Source: Callaeas wilsoni (Eukaryota > Chordata > Aves > Passeriformes > Callaeidae). From it: a stretch of DNA of 64,000 nt. The stretch's first letter is position 1. The number at the start of each line of letters is the position of its first letter. Location: the NCBI GenBank assembly GCA_013398955.1, contig VWPU01012278.1, positions 47,146 through 111,145 of the forward strand. Direction: 5' to 3'. Made by a program: the position numbers and the translations under genes. Under the pieces are notes generated by a model. It saw only the letters and a list, made by a program, of their open reading frames with translations, was not told the DNA's origin and did not search any database. Of this stretch, positions 23,666 through 36,500 are shown piece after piece.

Positions 23666-25893
23666 CTGTCTCTGCAGTTACATAAAGTTATTTTGAACAC
23701 AGCTGTACATAGCCACAGAGTCCTGATATTTGATTGCAGTCTGCCTCTTTTGCTTTGTTTCGTTAGATCTTTAGTACCTCTCTCCAACACTTACTTTTAA
23801 ACTGTAATGTGTATATATATGTGCACAAAATATTTAAATTCTTTTAGAAAATAATCTTAGTGAATCCTAAGTACTTAGTTACCTAAGTAGGTACCTAAAT
23901 CACTTCCACAGTTATCAATGAACATAAAGAAATACTCATATTTCAAGATCAGTAGCTGTTTATCATAAGCTGTTTAATGAATGACTATTTGAATCATTAA
24001 GCCTGATAAAAAAACCTGTGTGGTTATGCCTAAACAGAGTTCAAGTGATTCTCATATTACAGGATAATAATGAGGGGAACAGATCTTTCAGACACTCAGA
24101 ATATAGTCTAATAAAAACTTGCAGTGAGATATAAATTCTTCTGCCTTCTGATGCCATGACTGATACTTCCCAATACTTATAGTCAGTAACAATCTTTGGG
24201 CTTGAACAATTTTTGAACTTAGAGGTCAATCAAGGTTAAAAAACAAACCAAATTTTAAAAAAACCCCAAAAACCAGAATAGCAGCATACCTAGATAATTC
24301 TCTGTAAAGGATCCCTCTACCTGAAGCTAATGACAGCCTCTAAGATGACAACAGCTCCTTCTGGTTTTTGCTGTCCGCTGTTGTACATTAGTCTCTCAGT
24401 TTCGCTACAAATTAGCAAAAGCTTTTGTAATCAACTATTAATTTGAGAACATTAAAGCAAACATGACAGAATTTACTTTTGTGAGATCTCTCTTTTCTAA
24501 TACTTTCTTTTAGGCTGACATTTTCCTTTCCTTTTTATCATGTTATCTAAATGGGAATATCTATTTAAAGAGTAGTGTAGAATGTCCAAAATTATGATAA
24601 AAGGTATAATTTTCTAGCAAGTAAAAGTCAATAAAGCTAAGTCATAAAGCTAGATGACTAAAGTAAGGTCAATTTAACTGGGTCTAATAAATCTGTACTC
24701 AATAAAAGGTGTAGAAATCTAAGAGGAAAAGAAGAAATAATTGAATGAGAAATGTGTACTACAATATTATCATATCTTACATAAAAATGTAGCAGTAGGG
24801 ATAACACTGCTTATGGGAAAAATTAGCTTACTGGCATGGATAAAGTTGTCTCTAGATAATGATGAAGACTAGACAAAAACATGAATCTGACAGCTTCTGA
24901 GTCCTAAGGGAAGAGTTTGAGGTAATGGAAAAGGTTTTGTCTTTATCAGGACAGAAACACAATTGAAATCTCCACTGAGTACTGTACACGTTTAGAGTGC
25001 AGAGGGGAAGGAATAGATTTGCAAATACCAGAAGTTATTATTTAGAGCATGAGTATATATTTTAAAGTAAAATTCACAAATACATATGGAGTCACATACT
25101 AGCACATTAGCTATGAAACATTGCTCCTTTCCCCATATGAACTAATGATTGATGGACAAAGGGGAAATTTGAGCTTTGGGCTATACACTAGAATGCATAA
25201 TGCACTACATTTTCCAATTATGCTTATCACCTAGTGGAAGGTCAGCAGCAAGCATAAAATTGAAATGCTCTGATTGAGCATGCCGTTCAGGATTTCCCAT
25301 TTGTGGTTTGTTTTTTTTCCCTACCTGCAATTTCCCATTATGCATGGTAGTTTTCACACTGTATTCATAATATACAGGTTTATTTTTGTTCTCTTACTGA
25401 TTATTTATGGTTATTCTTCATATCAGGAGTTCTGACCCAAATATCAATGAAAACAATAGACTTGTTTGCAGCTTTGTTGAATTTTATGATGATTATAGTA
25501 ATCATTAGAAGATCTTACACATTAAAAGTAACTTTCATTCAAATATGAGAGTGATGTTTGGTATTGTTATATTTTTCTGACAGTTAGGGAAAGATTAGCA
25601 AATTTTATTTTGCTTTATGACAATTTCCTTAATAAATTAGTTTGAAAAACTGTTAGTTGTTCAATCATTAAGAATTAACTTGAAGCCTTTGGGATATACG
25701 CTGGCCACCCAGGAGAAAATTAATTACGTTACGTCAATAGATTCAGGGCATATTCAAGTGTGTACAAAACTGGCATTCGATGCTGGCATAAATGACCACA
25801 TGAAATAAAGTCTGTTAGCCAGAAACTCCTTCTTGGTTTCCCTGAATCAGTCAAAAATATTAGTATAGACAGATGTCCATTGTTGCTTTTCAC
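23666..25893. other. AT-rich unique sequence
   Basis: No recognised repeat or exon. 24238-24276 is an A/C-rich low-complexity patch. Confidence 0.45.
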
Positions 25894-26097
25894 CAAGATC
25901 ATAGAACAGACAGCAGCCATTGTTAGCGTAGCATGCAAGTATAATAGGATTGGTAAGAGAGGCTTTATTTAAGTCTACCACTGGTAGCAGAGTTTCCAAA
26001 TGTCCAGTTTTCATTCTCCAGTCAGATGCCTTAAACAATACAGCAACCATCTGGCCCTGGCATTCCTGGTAGACTCCTTTAGCCATGAAGAATGATC
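25894..26097 (-). CDS. candidate internal exon, gene not recognised
   Basis: On the minus strand a pyrimidine tract (tttcttctctttcaactctg) leads to an AG at 26099-26098, then 204 bp of open frame to a possible donor (CTTG|GTGAAA, GT at 25893-25892). Two bases begin and one base ends the exon, so it is flanked by phase-1 introns like the 17746-18009 candidate, and the two would join in frame. It would encode 68 residues including YQECQGQMVAVLFKASDW and NPIILACYANNGCCLFYDL. The donor is mediocre. The frame continues past it for 16 codons to a TGA at 25849-25847 and is open again afterwards, so a decayed longer exon is the alternative. The protein is not recognised. Confidence 0.3.
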
Positions 26098-26217
26098 CTT
26101 ATCACCAGAGTTGAAAGAGAAGAAAATACAAATAAGCACACTCTATATTACCTAGCGAATGCTGACATTCCAGTTGGGTGTCTAGTTTGTTTATGTTTAT
26201 ATTTTTGGTTTTCTTCT

Positions 26218-26243
26218 TTGGTTTGGTTTGGTTTGGTTTGGTT
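26218..26243. repeat. (TTTGG)n pentanucleotide microsatellite
   Basis: About five tandem TTTGG units immediately upstream of the CR1 at 26262. Confidence 0.9.
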
Positions 26244-26261
26244 TTTTGTGCTGGGAAAGGT

Positions 26262-27006
26262 TATGGAGACAAGGAGAAGTGCTGTGTCCTACACTTTGAT
26301 CACAACGATCCCAGGCAGTGCTACAGACCAGGGAAAGAGTGGCTGGAAAGAGGTCTGGTGGAAAAGAATCCTGGAGTGCTGGTCAACAGCCAGCTGAACA
26401 GGAGCCAGCTGTGCCCAGGTGGCCAAGAAGGCCAATGGCATCCTGGCCTGTGTCAGCAATAGTGTGGCCAGCAGGACCAGGACAATGATTGTTCCCCTGT
26501 ACTCAGCACTGATGAGGCTGCACCTCAAAACCTGTGTTCTTTTTTGGGCCCCTCACTGAAAGAATGACATTGAGGCAGTGGAGCAAGTAAACAAATAGGA
26601 CAACAAAGCTGGCAAAGGGTCTAGATCATGAGTCTTAGAAGGAGCAGCTGAGGGAGTTGGGGATGTTTATCCTGGAGAAAAGGAGGTTCAGAGGAGACCT
26701 TATCACTCGCTACAACAGAAAGGAGATTGTAGCCACGTGAGGGCCAGTATCTTCCCCCAGGTAACGACTGATAGGACACGAGGACATGGCCTCAAGTTTC
26801 ACCAGAAGAGGTTTAGATTGGATGTTAGGGAAAGTTTCTTCACTGAAAGGGCTGTCAAGCATTGGAACAGGCTGCCCAGGGAAGGGTTGGAGTCACCATC
26901 TGAGGAGGTATTTAAAAGATGTGTAGACATGGTACTGAGGGCTTAAAGGTTGAGCTCAATGATCATATGGGCCTTTTCCAGCCTGAATGATTTCATGACT
27001 CTGTAT
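26262..27006 (+). mobile_element. CR1 LINE, ~745-bp 3' portion
   Basis: Sense CR1 from the C-terminal end of the RT reading frame ('cacaacgatcccaggcagtg', 'gagtggctgga', 'cagccagctgaacaggagcc') through the 3' UTR. Recognisable blocks are 'gaggttcagaggagacctta', 'gataggacacgaggacatgg', 'ttggaacaggctgcccaggg' and 'tatttaaaagatgtgtagac'. It ends in a degraded octamer tail (atgatttcatgactctgt). It is among the longest and least diverged CR1 pieces in the window. Open frames inside it (such as 26737-26946) are repeat-derived. Confidence 0.95.
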
Positions 27007-28926
27007 AAGCAGTTTTGGCTGATATATATTCATTTTACTGAGTTTCAGAAGCAAAGATTATTATCTTTGTGGCTGCAAGCTTATTTGTCTTTGTTGACTT
27101 TTATGGTTCAATCACAATTAAGGACTAAGCCATATACCTGCTCAATCTGTTGACCAGCTCAACCTGCTTTTGTCCACTGAACAGATTTTGATGGGCACCA
27201 TGCTGCGGTGTTTTTGGTAAGACATAAATTATTGTGATAAGTAGAACTATTAAAAATTTCACAATGAATTTTCAACTCCTGCTCTCTTTAAATCTTATTT
27301 TGATCATTCAAATACTTAAAATGCTCTACATTGTTGAAACCTCTTTCGGCTTCTATTTATAAGATATTTTGTTGCAAAGTTTATTTTTTGCTTTTAAGAG
27401 AAAATTTAAAAATTCATTCTAGTGACAAAGTTATTTCATTTTGAGTTGAACAAGGTGTTTTTCTTCAGATCATGCAAAAGTCTTTCATTTGTGTTCACTT
27501 TCATGAGAAAGAAATCAAAGCTTTTCCATCTTTAAAAGGAAATAAATAATTTTTCTTGTCACATCTTGCATCCATCATCAAGTCGAAATTCATGTGTGTT
27601 ATCCATGTTACAAATACAACACAAATTTGAATTCAAGGCAATGGCACACATTTGTTTATTTGGTTTTGTTTTTTATAGAATAAAAATTATAAGGATGATC
27701 GCCTGATCTAATATGAAATTATTGTTTTGGGAACTAAGATCCCTGTTTTGACTTAGTCTCTAAATAATTTGTCTCAGCTCACCTTCTAAATCTGATGAAG
27801 TTAGGGACTTGGCAAAGTTCCAGAAGTATTTTGCTAATACTGATGCTTTTCTTGCCTCTTACTGAAGCTTGTGAAGATACTTTCAGGTAGTACTTAGGCA
27901 CACTGCTGTTATATCTTTGAACCTTAAATATGGTGGAATTAGCAGGGGATTACATATAACCTATGGTGGAATCCAGCCTGAAATTTCTCCTTTATTGAAA
28001 GGAGACAATTCTCCTCTTTATTAAATGGAATCATTGTAAAACTGGTTATTATAAAATATTAATCCAGGTAGTACATGCAAGTAAAGTGAATCTTGAGATG
28101 TCCATAGTATGGAAGTAGCAATATAATCATTTGATGTAGAGAAGAGGCTTCAATAAACTAAACATTAAACTAATAGCTTTTATTTTTAAACAGCTGACAT
28201 AATTTATTGTTACACTTAATTATATCTGACATCTGCAATACTCAATTATGTTGGCACTCATTTACCCAACTAAATACTCATTAAAACAAATATCTATGCT
28301 ACAAATAAGAATTTATCTTACTCTTGCTGTTGCAAAAATCTAAGACTGGAAAAATCTCAAGGAAAAGGAGCATCAAGAGCCACCTTATAGACTAAGATCA
28401 ATTTGAAAAAACATATGTTGCAAAGAGACAGTGAGAATATTTGCATGCTAAAGTTGCAAAGGACTTATAAGGGAAGGACCATGGACTCTGGAAATGGAGA
28501 TGCATTATTTTAGTCCAGCTGAAATACAATCACTAAAAGGTGAAAGAAGCCATTGTTAGTAGAATAAGTAACAATATGTAGCAAATATGTCCCCTGGGTT
28601 GCCTAATTCTAGAACAAGTATCAGAGTTCTTGCATCTAATTAGGTACTTCAAAGACATCATCAACTTTTTCTATTTCACCTAAACTGGCTTGCAAGAAAG
28701 CAATACCAATATCAAATATCAAGTTTAAAGAATTCACTTTGAAACTTAATAAAATATTATTTGCTAAAGTAAGCATTTTGGTCACAGTGGTGGCAGATGC
28801 GCCCATATAATTGTGTACTTTTTAAAGTATCCCAACACTCTCAATGGCTAGCTATTATAACATACAATGCTAGAATAATTGCTTTAAAAGACAAAAATGT
28901 TAGCAGTGGATGCAGATATACATTTT
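27007..28926. other. AT-rich unique sequence
   Basis: No recognised repeat, exon or RNA gene. Confidence 0.45.
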
Positions 28927-28931
28927 TACAT
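28927..28931. repeat. target-site duplication, left copy (TACAT)
   Basis: TACAT directly abuts the LTR terminus at 28932. The matching copy is at 30455-30459. Confidence 0.7.
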
Positions 28932-30454
28932 TGTCGAGGGTTTGACATTGGCTAAATGCCAGTGCATCCAAGAAAAAAATCATTCACTCATTCTTCTCTG
29001 CTATAGTTGAGTGGAGAAGGGGGAAAGAACAATTAAAAAAGGGATTCATGTGGTGAGGTAAGGATTGGGAAGAAACACTTTAAGGATAAAACAGGTTCAA
29101 AACTTAAAAGGTATAAAGAAAAATTTATTAACAGAATTAAAAGAGGATAATGAGAACCAAAATAAACCTTTAGAACACCTCCCACCCCCCCCCACCTTTC
29201 TTTCTTTCCCACCGACAGCACAGGGAGACAAAACATGGGGTTTTTAGTCAGTTTGCCACTTCTAAAAATCTTTCTCCAGTTTGCTTAGGGAGCGGAGTCT
29301 CTTCTGTTATGTCGTGGGGTCTTTCTCAGTTCTCTGTGAACTACTCCAATATGGTTCTAATTTTCACGAGTAGCAGTCCTGCCTAAACCTGCTGCAACAT
29401 AAGTCCCTCCCATGGCCAAAACAGTCTTCCCACAACTGTTTGCATGGGCCATTAGTTCATGGAGTACAATTTTTTAAGGATGAGCCATTCTAGTATAAAA
29501 TCTTCTGTCTCTGGAAGCAAGAATTGTCTCTCTCTCTGTTCAAGCCTCTCACCAGATCACAACTTTTCAGCATCCATATGTTCCAGCACAAGTACCTTTT
29601 TCTCAGGGGCTGTGGATGACTTTTGCATCCGCTCTTGCACTTCGTGAACTACAGGGAAACAGTTTGTTGTATTATAGTCCTCACTATGGCTTGCAAAAGA
29701 ATCTCAGCTCTGACGATGGGAGCACCTACTCCTCACCCTCCCTCCTTTGCACTGACTTTGATGTCGCCATGTTGTTCTCCTCACATGTCTTCACTTTTCC
29801 CTTTTCTCTGACTCGGGAGAGGATTGGTGTCCGTAGGTTTGTTTATTTTCAAGTTCTATCTATTGAAAAGTTTTTATAGAGCTCTGCAGTGCCGAAAAGT
29901 TGATCCTGTCTGGGCTCTGCATTTCAGAAGTGCTCGCCATGCCTCTCACTGCTGGTCACGTGGTCCCCGCTGGCTCTACTCAGCACCTCTTCTCATGCAA
30001 GGCGCTGGAAAAGAAAATCTGCTGCCAGCATTTCTGCCCTTCTGTCCGCAGCATGGCTGACTAAAAGCAGCTAAGCAAATAAAGTTCATTGCGAGCTGAG
30101 ATAGCGGTGGCCGCATGGTCTTGGCTGCATGGCTGCTCGCAGCACCAGGACTGGCCCCCCCGGTGGCATGATCCTGGCAGCCCCACTGGAAAAAGGCCCG
30201 GTGGCCCCCTCCCCACTCCTCGGAGAGCAGGAAGAAAGAGGAACTGCGACTGCTTTCTCCTTCTTAAATATATCATCACAGAGGTGTTACCAATTCCTTT
30301 AGCTGGCTTATTAGTATGCCTCTTTTCAGAGACAGCCTGGGATTGGTTTTGCTAGGCATGGAGGAAGCATCTAGCAGCTTCCTACAGAAAAATCACTTCC
30401 GTGGCTGGCTTCTTCCCTCCTCACCAAAAAATCAAGCCATGCAAACCCAACGCA
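28932..30454 (-). mobile_element. solo LTR of an avian endogenous retrovirus
   Basis: On the minus strand the element begins TGCGTTGGGTTTGCATGG (30454 downward) and ends ATGTCAAACCCTCGACA (28932), giving TG...CA termini. It is flanked by a 5-bp direct repeat TACAT on both sides. A TATA-type box (tatatttaagaagg) lies about 190 bp inside the 5' end and an AATAAA (29124-29129) near the 3' end. The layout, termini and GC-rich middle fit one LTR of about 1.5 kb. No internal gag, pol or env sequence adjoins it, so it is a solo LTR left by recombination between two LTRs. A 5-bp duplication is common for ERVL- and some ERV1-type elements; the exact family is not established here. Confidence 0.75.
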
Positions 30455-30459
30455 TACAT
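30455..30459. repeat. target-site duplication, right copy (TACAT)
   Basis: It directly follows the other LTR terminus and is identical to 28927-28931. Confidence 0.7.
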
Positions 30460-32056
30460 ATAAACAAATATCTTCACATAAGACATCTTTCTGAGTTATA
30501 TCATTGCATTCTATTTTATGTTGAAGTTTGTATGATGTCGCACTTTTTCTTAGTTGAAAATGGAATTGTAAGAAGCTGCTACTTCTTTTCTAGGACTTGA
30601 TCTCACGAGGAGTCAAAGCCTTTACATTCATCCAGCAAAGCACTTAAATGCATAATTTAGTTTAAATGGTAAAACATAATCAGCCAGGAGTATGAACACA
30701 TTTAGAATCACCCAAGTACAACTCTGGACCCTTAGTGCCTTGCAGCACCCAACCCTTGTGCTCTACAAGTAGCAGACATGAATGCATTGTTTAGCCTTTT
30801 ACGCGAGGAAGAAAAAAGATGCATGGATCTATCAGTGACTTTCAATGTATATTGTAAACATCTGCAGCTGCACTATTTTTAAAGCTTGGCTTATTTTTGC
30901 AGCTGAGTGAAAGGTACTGCTTGGTTTACAATGCATAGCAAATCCAATTAAGGGAATGGAGCCACTGGAATTCTTTTTACATTGAGATCAAAACTGGCTT
31001 TGCTAAACCATGTAATTTTTTCCAGTAAGCATAGAACAGAGATATTTACATGCATTAAAAGGAGTTTCTCTATGCAATAAATGTTAGACATTTGCCATTA
31101 TCTTCTTTTAGTGGTGTATTTGTCATTCATATGAAAGATTTGAATAATTGTATAGTGAATGAATCTCAAGAAGAACATCAATTACAGGTATTGAGGGAAA
31201 TAGTGGAATTCCAAATAATGTCTTTTTTATTTATTTCCATTGTACACAGCATTTCTATTGTCTATGAATGTGTCTCTAAACATTTCCACTTCTCCATTCT
31301 CTGTAATGACCACAGTTGTAATTAGTTCTTTCACAGTGAATTTGTTACTGATATTTCCTCTCTCTTCAGTGAAAGGGAAAAAGAAAAAATGAGGGGTGTA
31401 CCTTAAGACATGGAAAAGGAAGCATAGCAAATGTGACAAATTTCTTGCATGCCTGAGAATTTTGACTTGGCATTTGGATGAGGTGACATGCAAAGGTAGG
31501 CAGAATGAGAGATAACATATCTAAAACAGTTTGTACAATGTGAGATCCTCTGTTCGTTCCAACTGTCTCCAAGCAACAACAGCAAAATCTCTTGAGTTAA
31601 TGTACCAAAAAATAAACCAAAGAGGAACCTGTCTTTTTTTTAAAAAAAATAACCTTTAAAAGAGAAATGCAGAAGGCAAGAAAGGAAAGATAAAGAGATC
31701 TCCTTCTGTTAGTTTAATACATTTGTGATTCTCTTAGGTATCACAGGGACAATCTTGATTTAGAAGTGTAGATGATAAGGAGCAGATGCTAAACAAGGTA
31801 TGCTTTCCTCAGATGAATTTTCTGCTATGGAATCCAGCATAACTGAAAGATATTAGATTAGTAATAATTCATGTTTCTTTAGGAATATTACTGCTAGCAA
31901 AGAGGAAAGAGAGACCACTGTGTGATTTAAATGAGTTTCAGTTTACTTTTGAAAACTCTGAAAACTCTTTAAAGTGGATTGCAGATTAAGAGAATGAGGA
32001 TAGTTTTGAAATACTTAATTCTATCTTTTTTTTCCCCAAAGTCTTCTTATTTACAT
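30460..32056. other. AT-rich unique sequence
   Basis: No recognised repeat or exon. Open frames on both strands at 31.1-31.6 kb lack splice support. Confidence 0.45.
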
Positions 32057-32121
32057 ACAAACAAACAAACAAACAAGTCAATTTTATTGTATGGACAAGC
32101 AAGTCAATTTTATTGTATGGA
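32057..32121. repeat. (CAAA)n run followed by a 22-bp tandem duplication
   Basis: An (ACAA)n run at 32057-32073 is followed by two identical copies of a 22-bp unit beginning caagtcaattttattg, at 32074-32095 and 32100-32121 (period 26). Confidence 0.9.
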
Positions 32122-32374
32122 TACACAGCACTTTAGATCTGTACACACTGCTGTATTTATGGGTTTACCCACCCACTTAGATGAAATCTATCAAAGTACT
32201 TTAGGAAAATATTAACATTGTTACCTTTCACAAAAGCAGAGACGACTACTTTAAAATATCCACAAGTCCTCGCTTCTCTAGTAGTTTTATTACGATGCTT
32301 ACATAATTTCAGTTAAATTAATAAACTAAATATCACGTACTAGTTAAGTGATAAGAAGCTCATTTGCACACATG

Positions 32375-33595
32375 AAGAAAGAACAGAGAAACAATGGCAG
32401 GACTACATAACCTGCCTCAGCTTCTCCCAGGCCATCTGCAACAAAAGACTTTCCATCTTAACAAGACCAGAGGAGCAAAGGAGCACAATGAACGTGAAGA
32501 ACCCAGATCAAGGGTTCTGGAGGATTGTCCACTTTGCCCTGGGACTGTTCCATTAGAGTCATCGTATCTGCTGTCCTGGCATGAGACCCATCAAAATGAT
32601 GGGGAGCAGGTCTCTGGACCACCTTCAGACTAAGAGAGGGTCGCTCTCTAGGAATGTGTATTGCATTTTTTTATGCATGGAAAGCGCATGTTTTGTATTG
32701 CACAGGGCTTGTTTTAGCCCCCTTAGGGGAGGAAGCAGAGGAAGATAAAGCGTGGTATTTAGTTGCGTGTAGGAACAAATGTGGAAAATAGAGTGATTCT
32801 CAAATATTTTATTGGTAAACACATTTGTCTGTCCACGACCTGCCCTCTGCCTGATCACCTCAGTTTGTCATCTCTCCTTATTATCTTCTTTGCCAACTAT
32901 TTTTCCATTAGGGGTTCTTTAGTCTGTGTGTATAAGGGGTCAGTGCAGATGTTTGAGTGAATGTGTGAACTACAGCAAAGATCAAGCTGGACTAAAAAGT
33001 TAGTCGGTAAAGTGTCCTGAGAGCCAGAAGGGTGGGCTGTGTGGGACTCAAAGGGACACCTCTGGATGGGGAAGTACTTCTGTCTCCAGGGTCAAGTGCA
33101 CAGGTAGGTTGGCTGTGGGATCAGAGCATGTGTGTGCGTGAGTGAGGGGGTCTATACCAAACACTGGAGTGAGACTGAGGCCTTGGGGGCTTGTATACCA
33201 GAAGCCAGCAACTGGGATCAAAGAACAGCTACTGGGCAGAATGAAAGTCTGAGCCCAGCTGCTGGATGGACCCACCTTTTACATACACACATAAACATTT
33301 TTGCACTGTCAGAGCTCCATCCTGCTCAGTCAAAGTGGGAAGGAGAATGAAAGAGCATTGGTGCTCTTGGTGCTCTTGTGAGTGCTCTGTGTGTCTGCTG
33401 TGGACTGTGGCCAGACTTTTGTGTATGTATATATACATATGTATTGTGGATAGCATAAACTACTTGTCAGGTATTCACACTCAGACTCCTGGAGAGACTG
33501 AGTGACTGAATCAGACTAGAAGGAAGCCAGACCCTAGAGACTGTCACAGGAGGTCTGGGAAATGCGGGAGGGATCCTCTAGGTTTTCAATCTTGT
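32375..33595 (+). mobile_element. avian retroelement-like repeat (LTR/ERV leader type)
   Basis: This 1.2-kb block is GC-richer than its flanks. It resembles, in order, a dispersed avian retroviral-type repeat: 'tgtattgcacagggcttg', 'ggtaaacacatttgtctgtc', a 'ctgtgtgtataaggggtcag' block, 'gagtgaatgtgtgaactaca', 'actgggatcaaagaacagc' and 'tgtctgctgtggactgtggc'. It looks non-coding, like an LTR or 5' leader. Termini and a target duplication were not located. The family call is from general resemblance, so treat boundaries as approximate. Confidence 0.45.
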
Positions 33596-36500
33596 CTGAT
33601 TTTGTAATCTCTACATGACTCAAGATAGAATACCACCTGCAATACAGAGAATTGAATTTTTTTATTTTTTTATTTTCTGATCTTCTGTCACCCAGGGCAC
33701 TTCTATTCATTTTAGCTGCATGACTGCAAAGTCAATGTAAAGTTGGTTTATCTTTTTATAAATGTGTAAAGGTATCCAGACATGACTTTTTTTTCTAAAG
33801 CTTAACAACATTAGAATTCTTTTTAGCTGGCTGAATATATTAGGATTTTATTGGTTTGCCAATTTTTGCAAGAAGAGACAAAAACAATAATGATGAAAAA
33901 GAAGCAGAAATATAGATTTTCTTGCTAGTTTGGCAGCCTTTTTTCTTAAGGTTTTTTGTTTAAGGTATTATCTCAAATCAAATTCTTTCTTCATGCTACG
34001 TTTTTAAAATAAGTTCATTATGCCCAACACAAATTCTCAAGAAATAAGAAAACATTATCACCTGCATTTTACAAACAGCGTCAAATCAATAAGAAAGTTC
34101 TGAATTTAGGTGTCCTGTTTCACAAGTAAGTTCTGCTTTATTTTCAATCATTTAGGACCTTTGCAGTGGGATATTGTGTGCTTCACAGTAGTCAAGTACA
34201 GCTTAAAGGAGGCAGCACATCTATGTCAGCTTACAAATTCTTCTGTCACATCTTTGAGGCTGCTGTATCTCTTTGTTCTAGAGAGATGTTCATAAAGGAA
34301 CCTACCATACCCACCAAAGACCATTAAGGATTGTACAGTGTGAACAGCAGACGCCTCAGCAGGAACTCATGAGGGCGTGACCATAGGAAAATTGGAGTGT
34401 TTGGTGCTAAATTTCATCTCATCTAGCTCCTCCCCCAAGCCAGTATGAGCTGCTCCTATTCCATTCCAGACAGACCTTTACTTCCTCTGTTTCTAAAGCC
34501 CACCAGTGGCAGTCATGGCCCTGCTTCATCTGTTGTTCATGGGTCCGACTTTCTGTTCCAAAACACTGTTCCATTTCTCCACATTTCCATGAATCTTTTG
34601 TGCTGCAGTTTTCCAATTCTCAAATCCACTATGGTAAAAGGAAACAGACAGCTTCTTCACCTGCAATAGCTTCTTTTGTACTTGAATAAGATTGTCATTC
34701 CTCCTTTTTCTTAGACTAAACAATACATAACTTTTAAATAAATTATATATTATATATTATATATTAATATACTCCTCCTGTATAAGTACATTGTGCCTTA
34801 GAAGGATCTTATAGTTGTTCCAGAACCCTTTTTCCATATCTTGCTTACAAAATTGTCATATTAATCAACGTGAAAATCCATCCTATAGTAAAGATGCATA
34901 TATATCCACACAAATTCTTTCCTACCCACAAGAGCTATTAGTTAGTTGTAGTAAGAAATGTACTTTGCTTAACGTGGTTTGGTCTGACATATATACATTA
35001 GTTGCTTGTTATCTTCCCCATATTTACAAACTGGCTATTTGGTAATTGGTTTTGGAGTTCTTTTGAAGCTATAATCTATAATCCTTGAAATATTCGCCGT
35101 TGATGTGCTGAAGATCAGCACAGCATTTTTCCTCTTTCTAGTCTTTTGATCCATTTGCCATTCTCCACAAATTCTCAACTGTAAGTGGTGTCATTTCAGA
35201 GATTATTTAAACTATCTGCCTATTAACCTAATGTGAAAATCATGAGACCCAAACAGTCTGAAAAACCTAAATATGGTCTTTTGATTTTAATTTTCTCTTT
35301 GAAGAACTCAGCATTTATTATTTGTACTGCTGAGTTTTTTTCGATTGGGAAAATATGTCCTAAATTATACTTAGGCTGCTTGTTTTCTACCAACTGTCTC
35401 CCCTTTTGGAGCAGTGACCAGTTATTGCCTTGACTTAATTTTTTGCTGTTATTACTTTGGACTTGATTCTTGATACTTTGGATATCTCTTCCTGAGTCCC
35501 ACTTCATATCTGTCAAATGAAATTCTAGCTGTTTCCAAGGAGTTTGATTGGTTTGATTTTTCATTCATCTCTTTGCATGCTTTCCCCTTGCTTTTGAATC
35601 AATGAAAAGTACCAGACTTATCCAAGTAGGTCTCTTGCTGCATCTCTTAGCAGTCATAGTTTACATGAATACCATAGAAGTAATTTGTTTTGGAAAATAC
35701 CAAAAGAATACCATGACGGTTTTATCTCTTTGACTTTCTTCATGTGCAGTGTCTCATATGAATTGGATTCATTTACTGAGAACAATTTTCCTGACATTTT
35801 CTTCAAGATGATAACAGGTTTTGAAGATCACTGCCTAACTATCTTTCATCTCTTAAACAACCGATCACAACTGATGGGGAATAAACCCACAGAAATTTCC
35901 CCCCTATCTGTTCTGTTTCTTTCTATAGCTTCTCTGTCACTTTCTGTAGTATTGGACACTAGCCTTAATTGACCTAGAGTATATTTTTGAATTTTAAATG
36001 TACATATCTTAAAATAAACAGTGCTTTGAAATATTGAATTGCACTGAAATGTGATTATTCATAATAATAAAGTGCTAGAATGGATCCTGTCAAATTTATT
36101 CCAAATTGTTACTCAAAAATCAGAGCATTCTAGGATTCATTCCCATTAAGCAGTTTCATGCAGTCGCCCTGTTCTGGAGAAAAAGAGAGTTACTCACAGA
36201 GACAGGACAGTTTAGCGCCAGCTGGTCTTAGTAAATGAATCCATTTACTATTATTAGATACATTCATTGAATCCCCATGCTGAATGATACCTACATTTGG
36301 AATTGTACTTGATTAGTTCTCAGAAGCTGCTTACTTCGTCATTCTTGCCACTCCTTTTATGAATACTGAAAATTCCTTCTTTTCATAATGTAGAAATACT
36401 AGATGCATCAGTGTCCAGGGATGGCTCAGATTGCAGCGCGTGGCAAAACAACCCTAGTCCTGTTGTTGTATGGTACTTCATCCCTTTACACAGATTTTGC

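Noticed and set aside
26737..26946. Basic plus-strand peptide resembling a small conserved protein
   Set aside because: It is the translation of the CR1 3' untranslated region; similar peptides occur wherever this repeat lies.
34419..35564. Protein-like minus frames at 34.4-34.7 and 35.2-35.6 kb
   Set aside because: No recognised motif, stops between them, and splice sites not convincing; likely chance or an old repeat.
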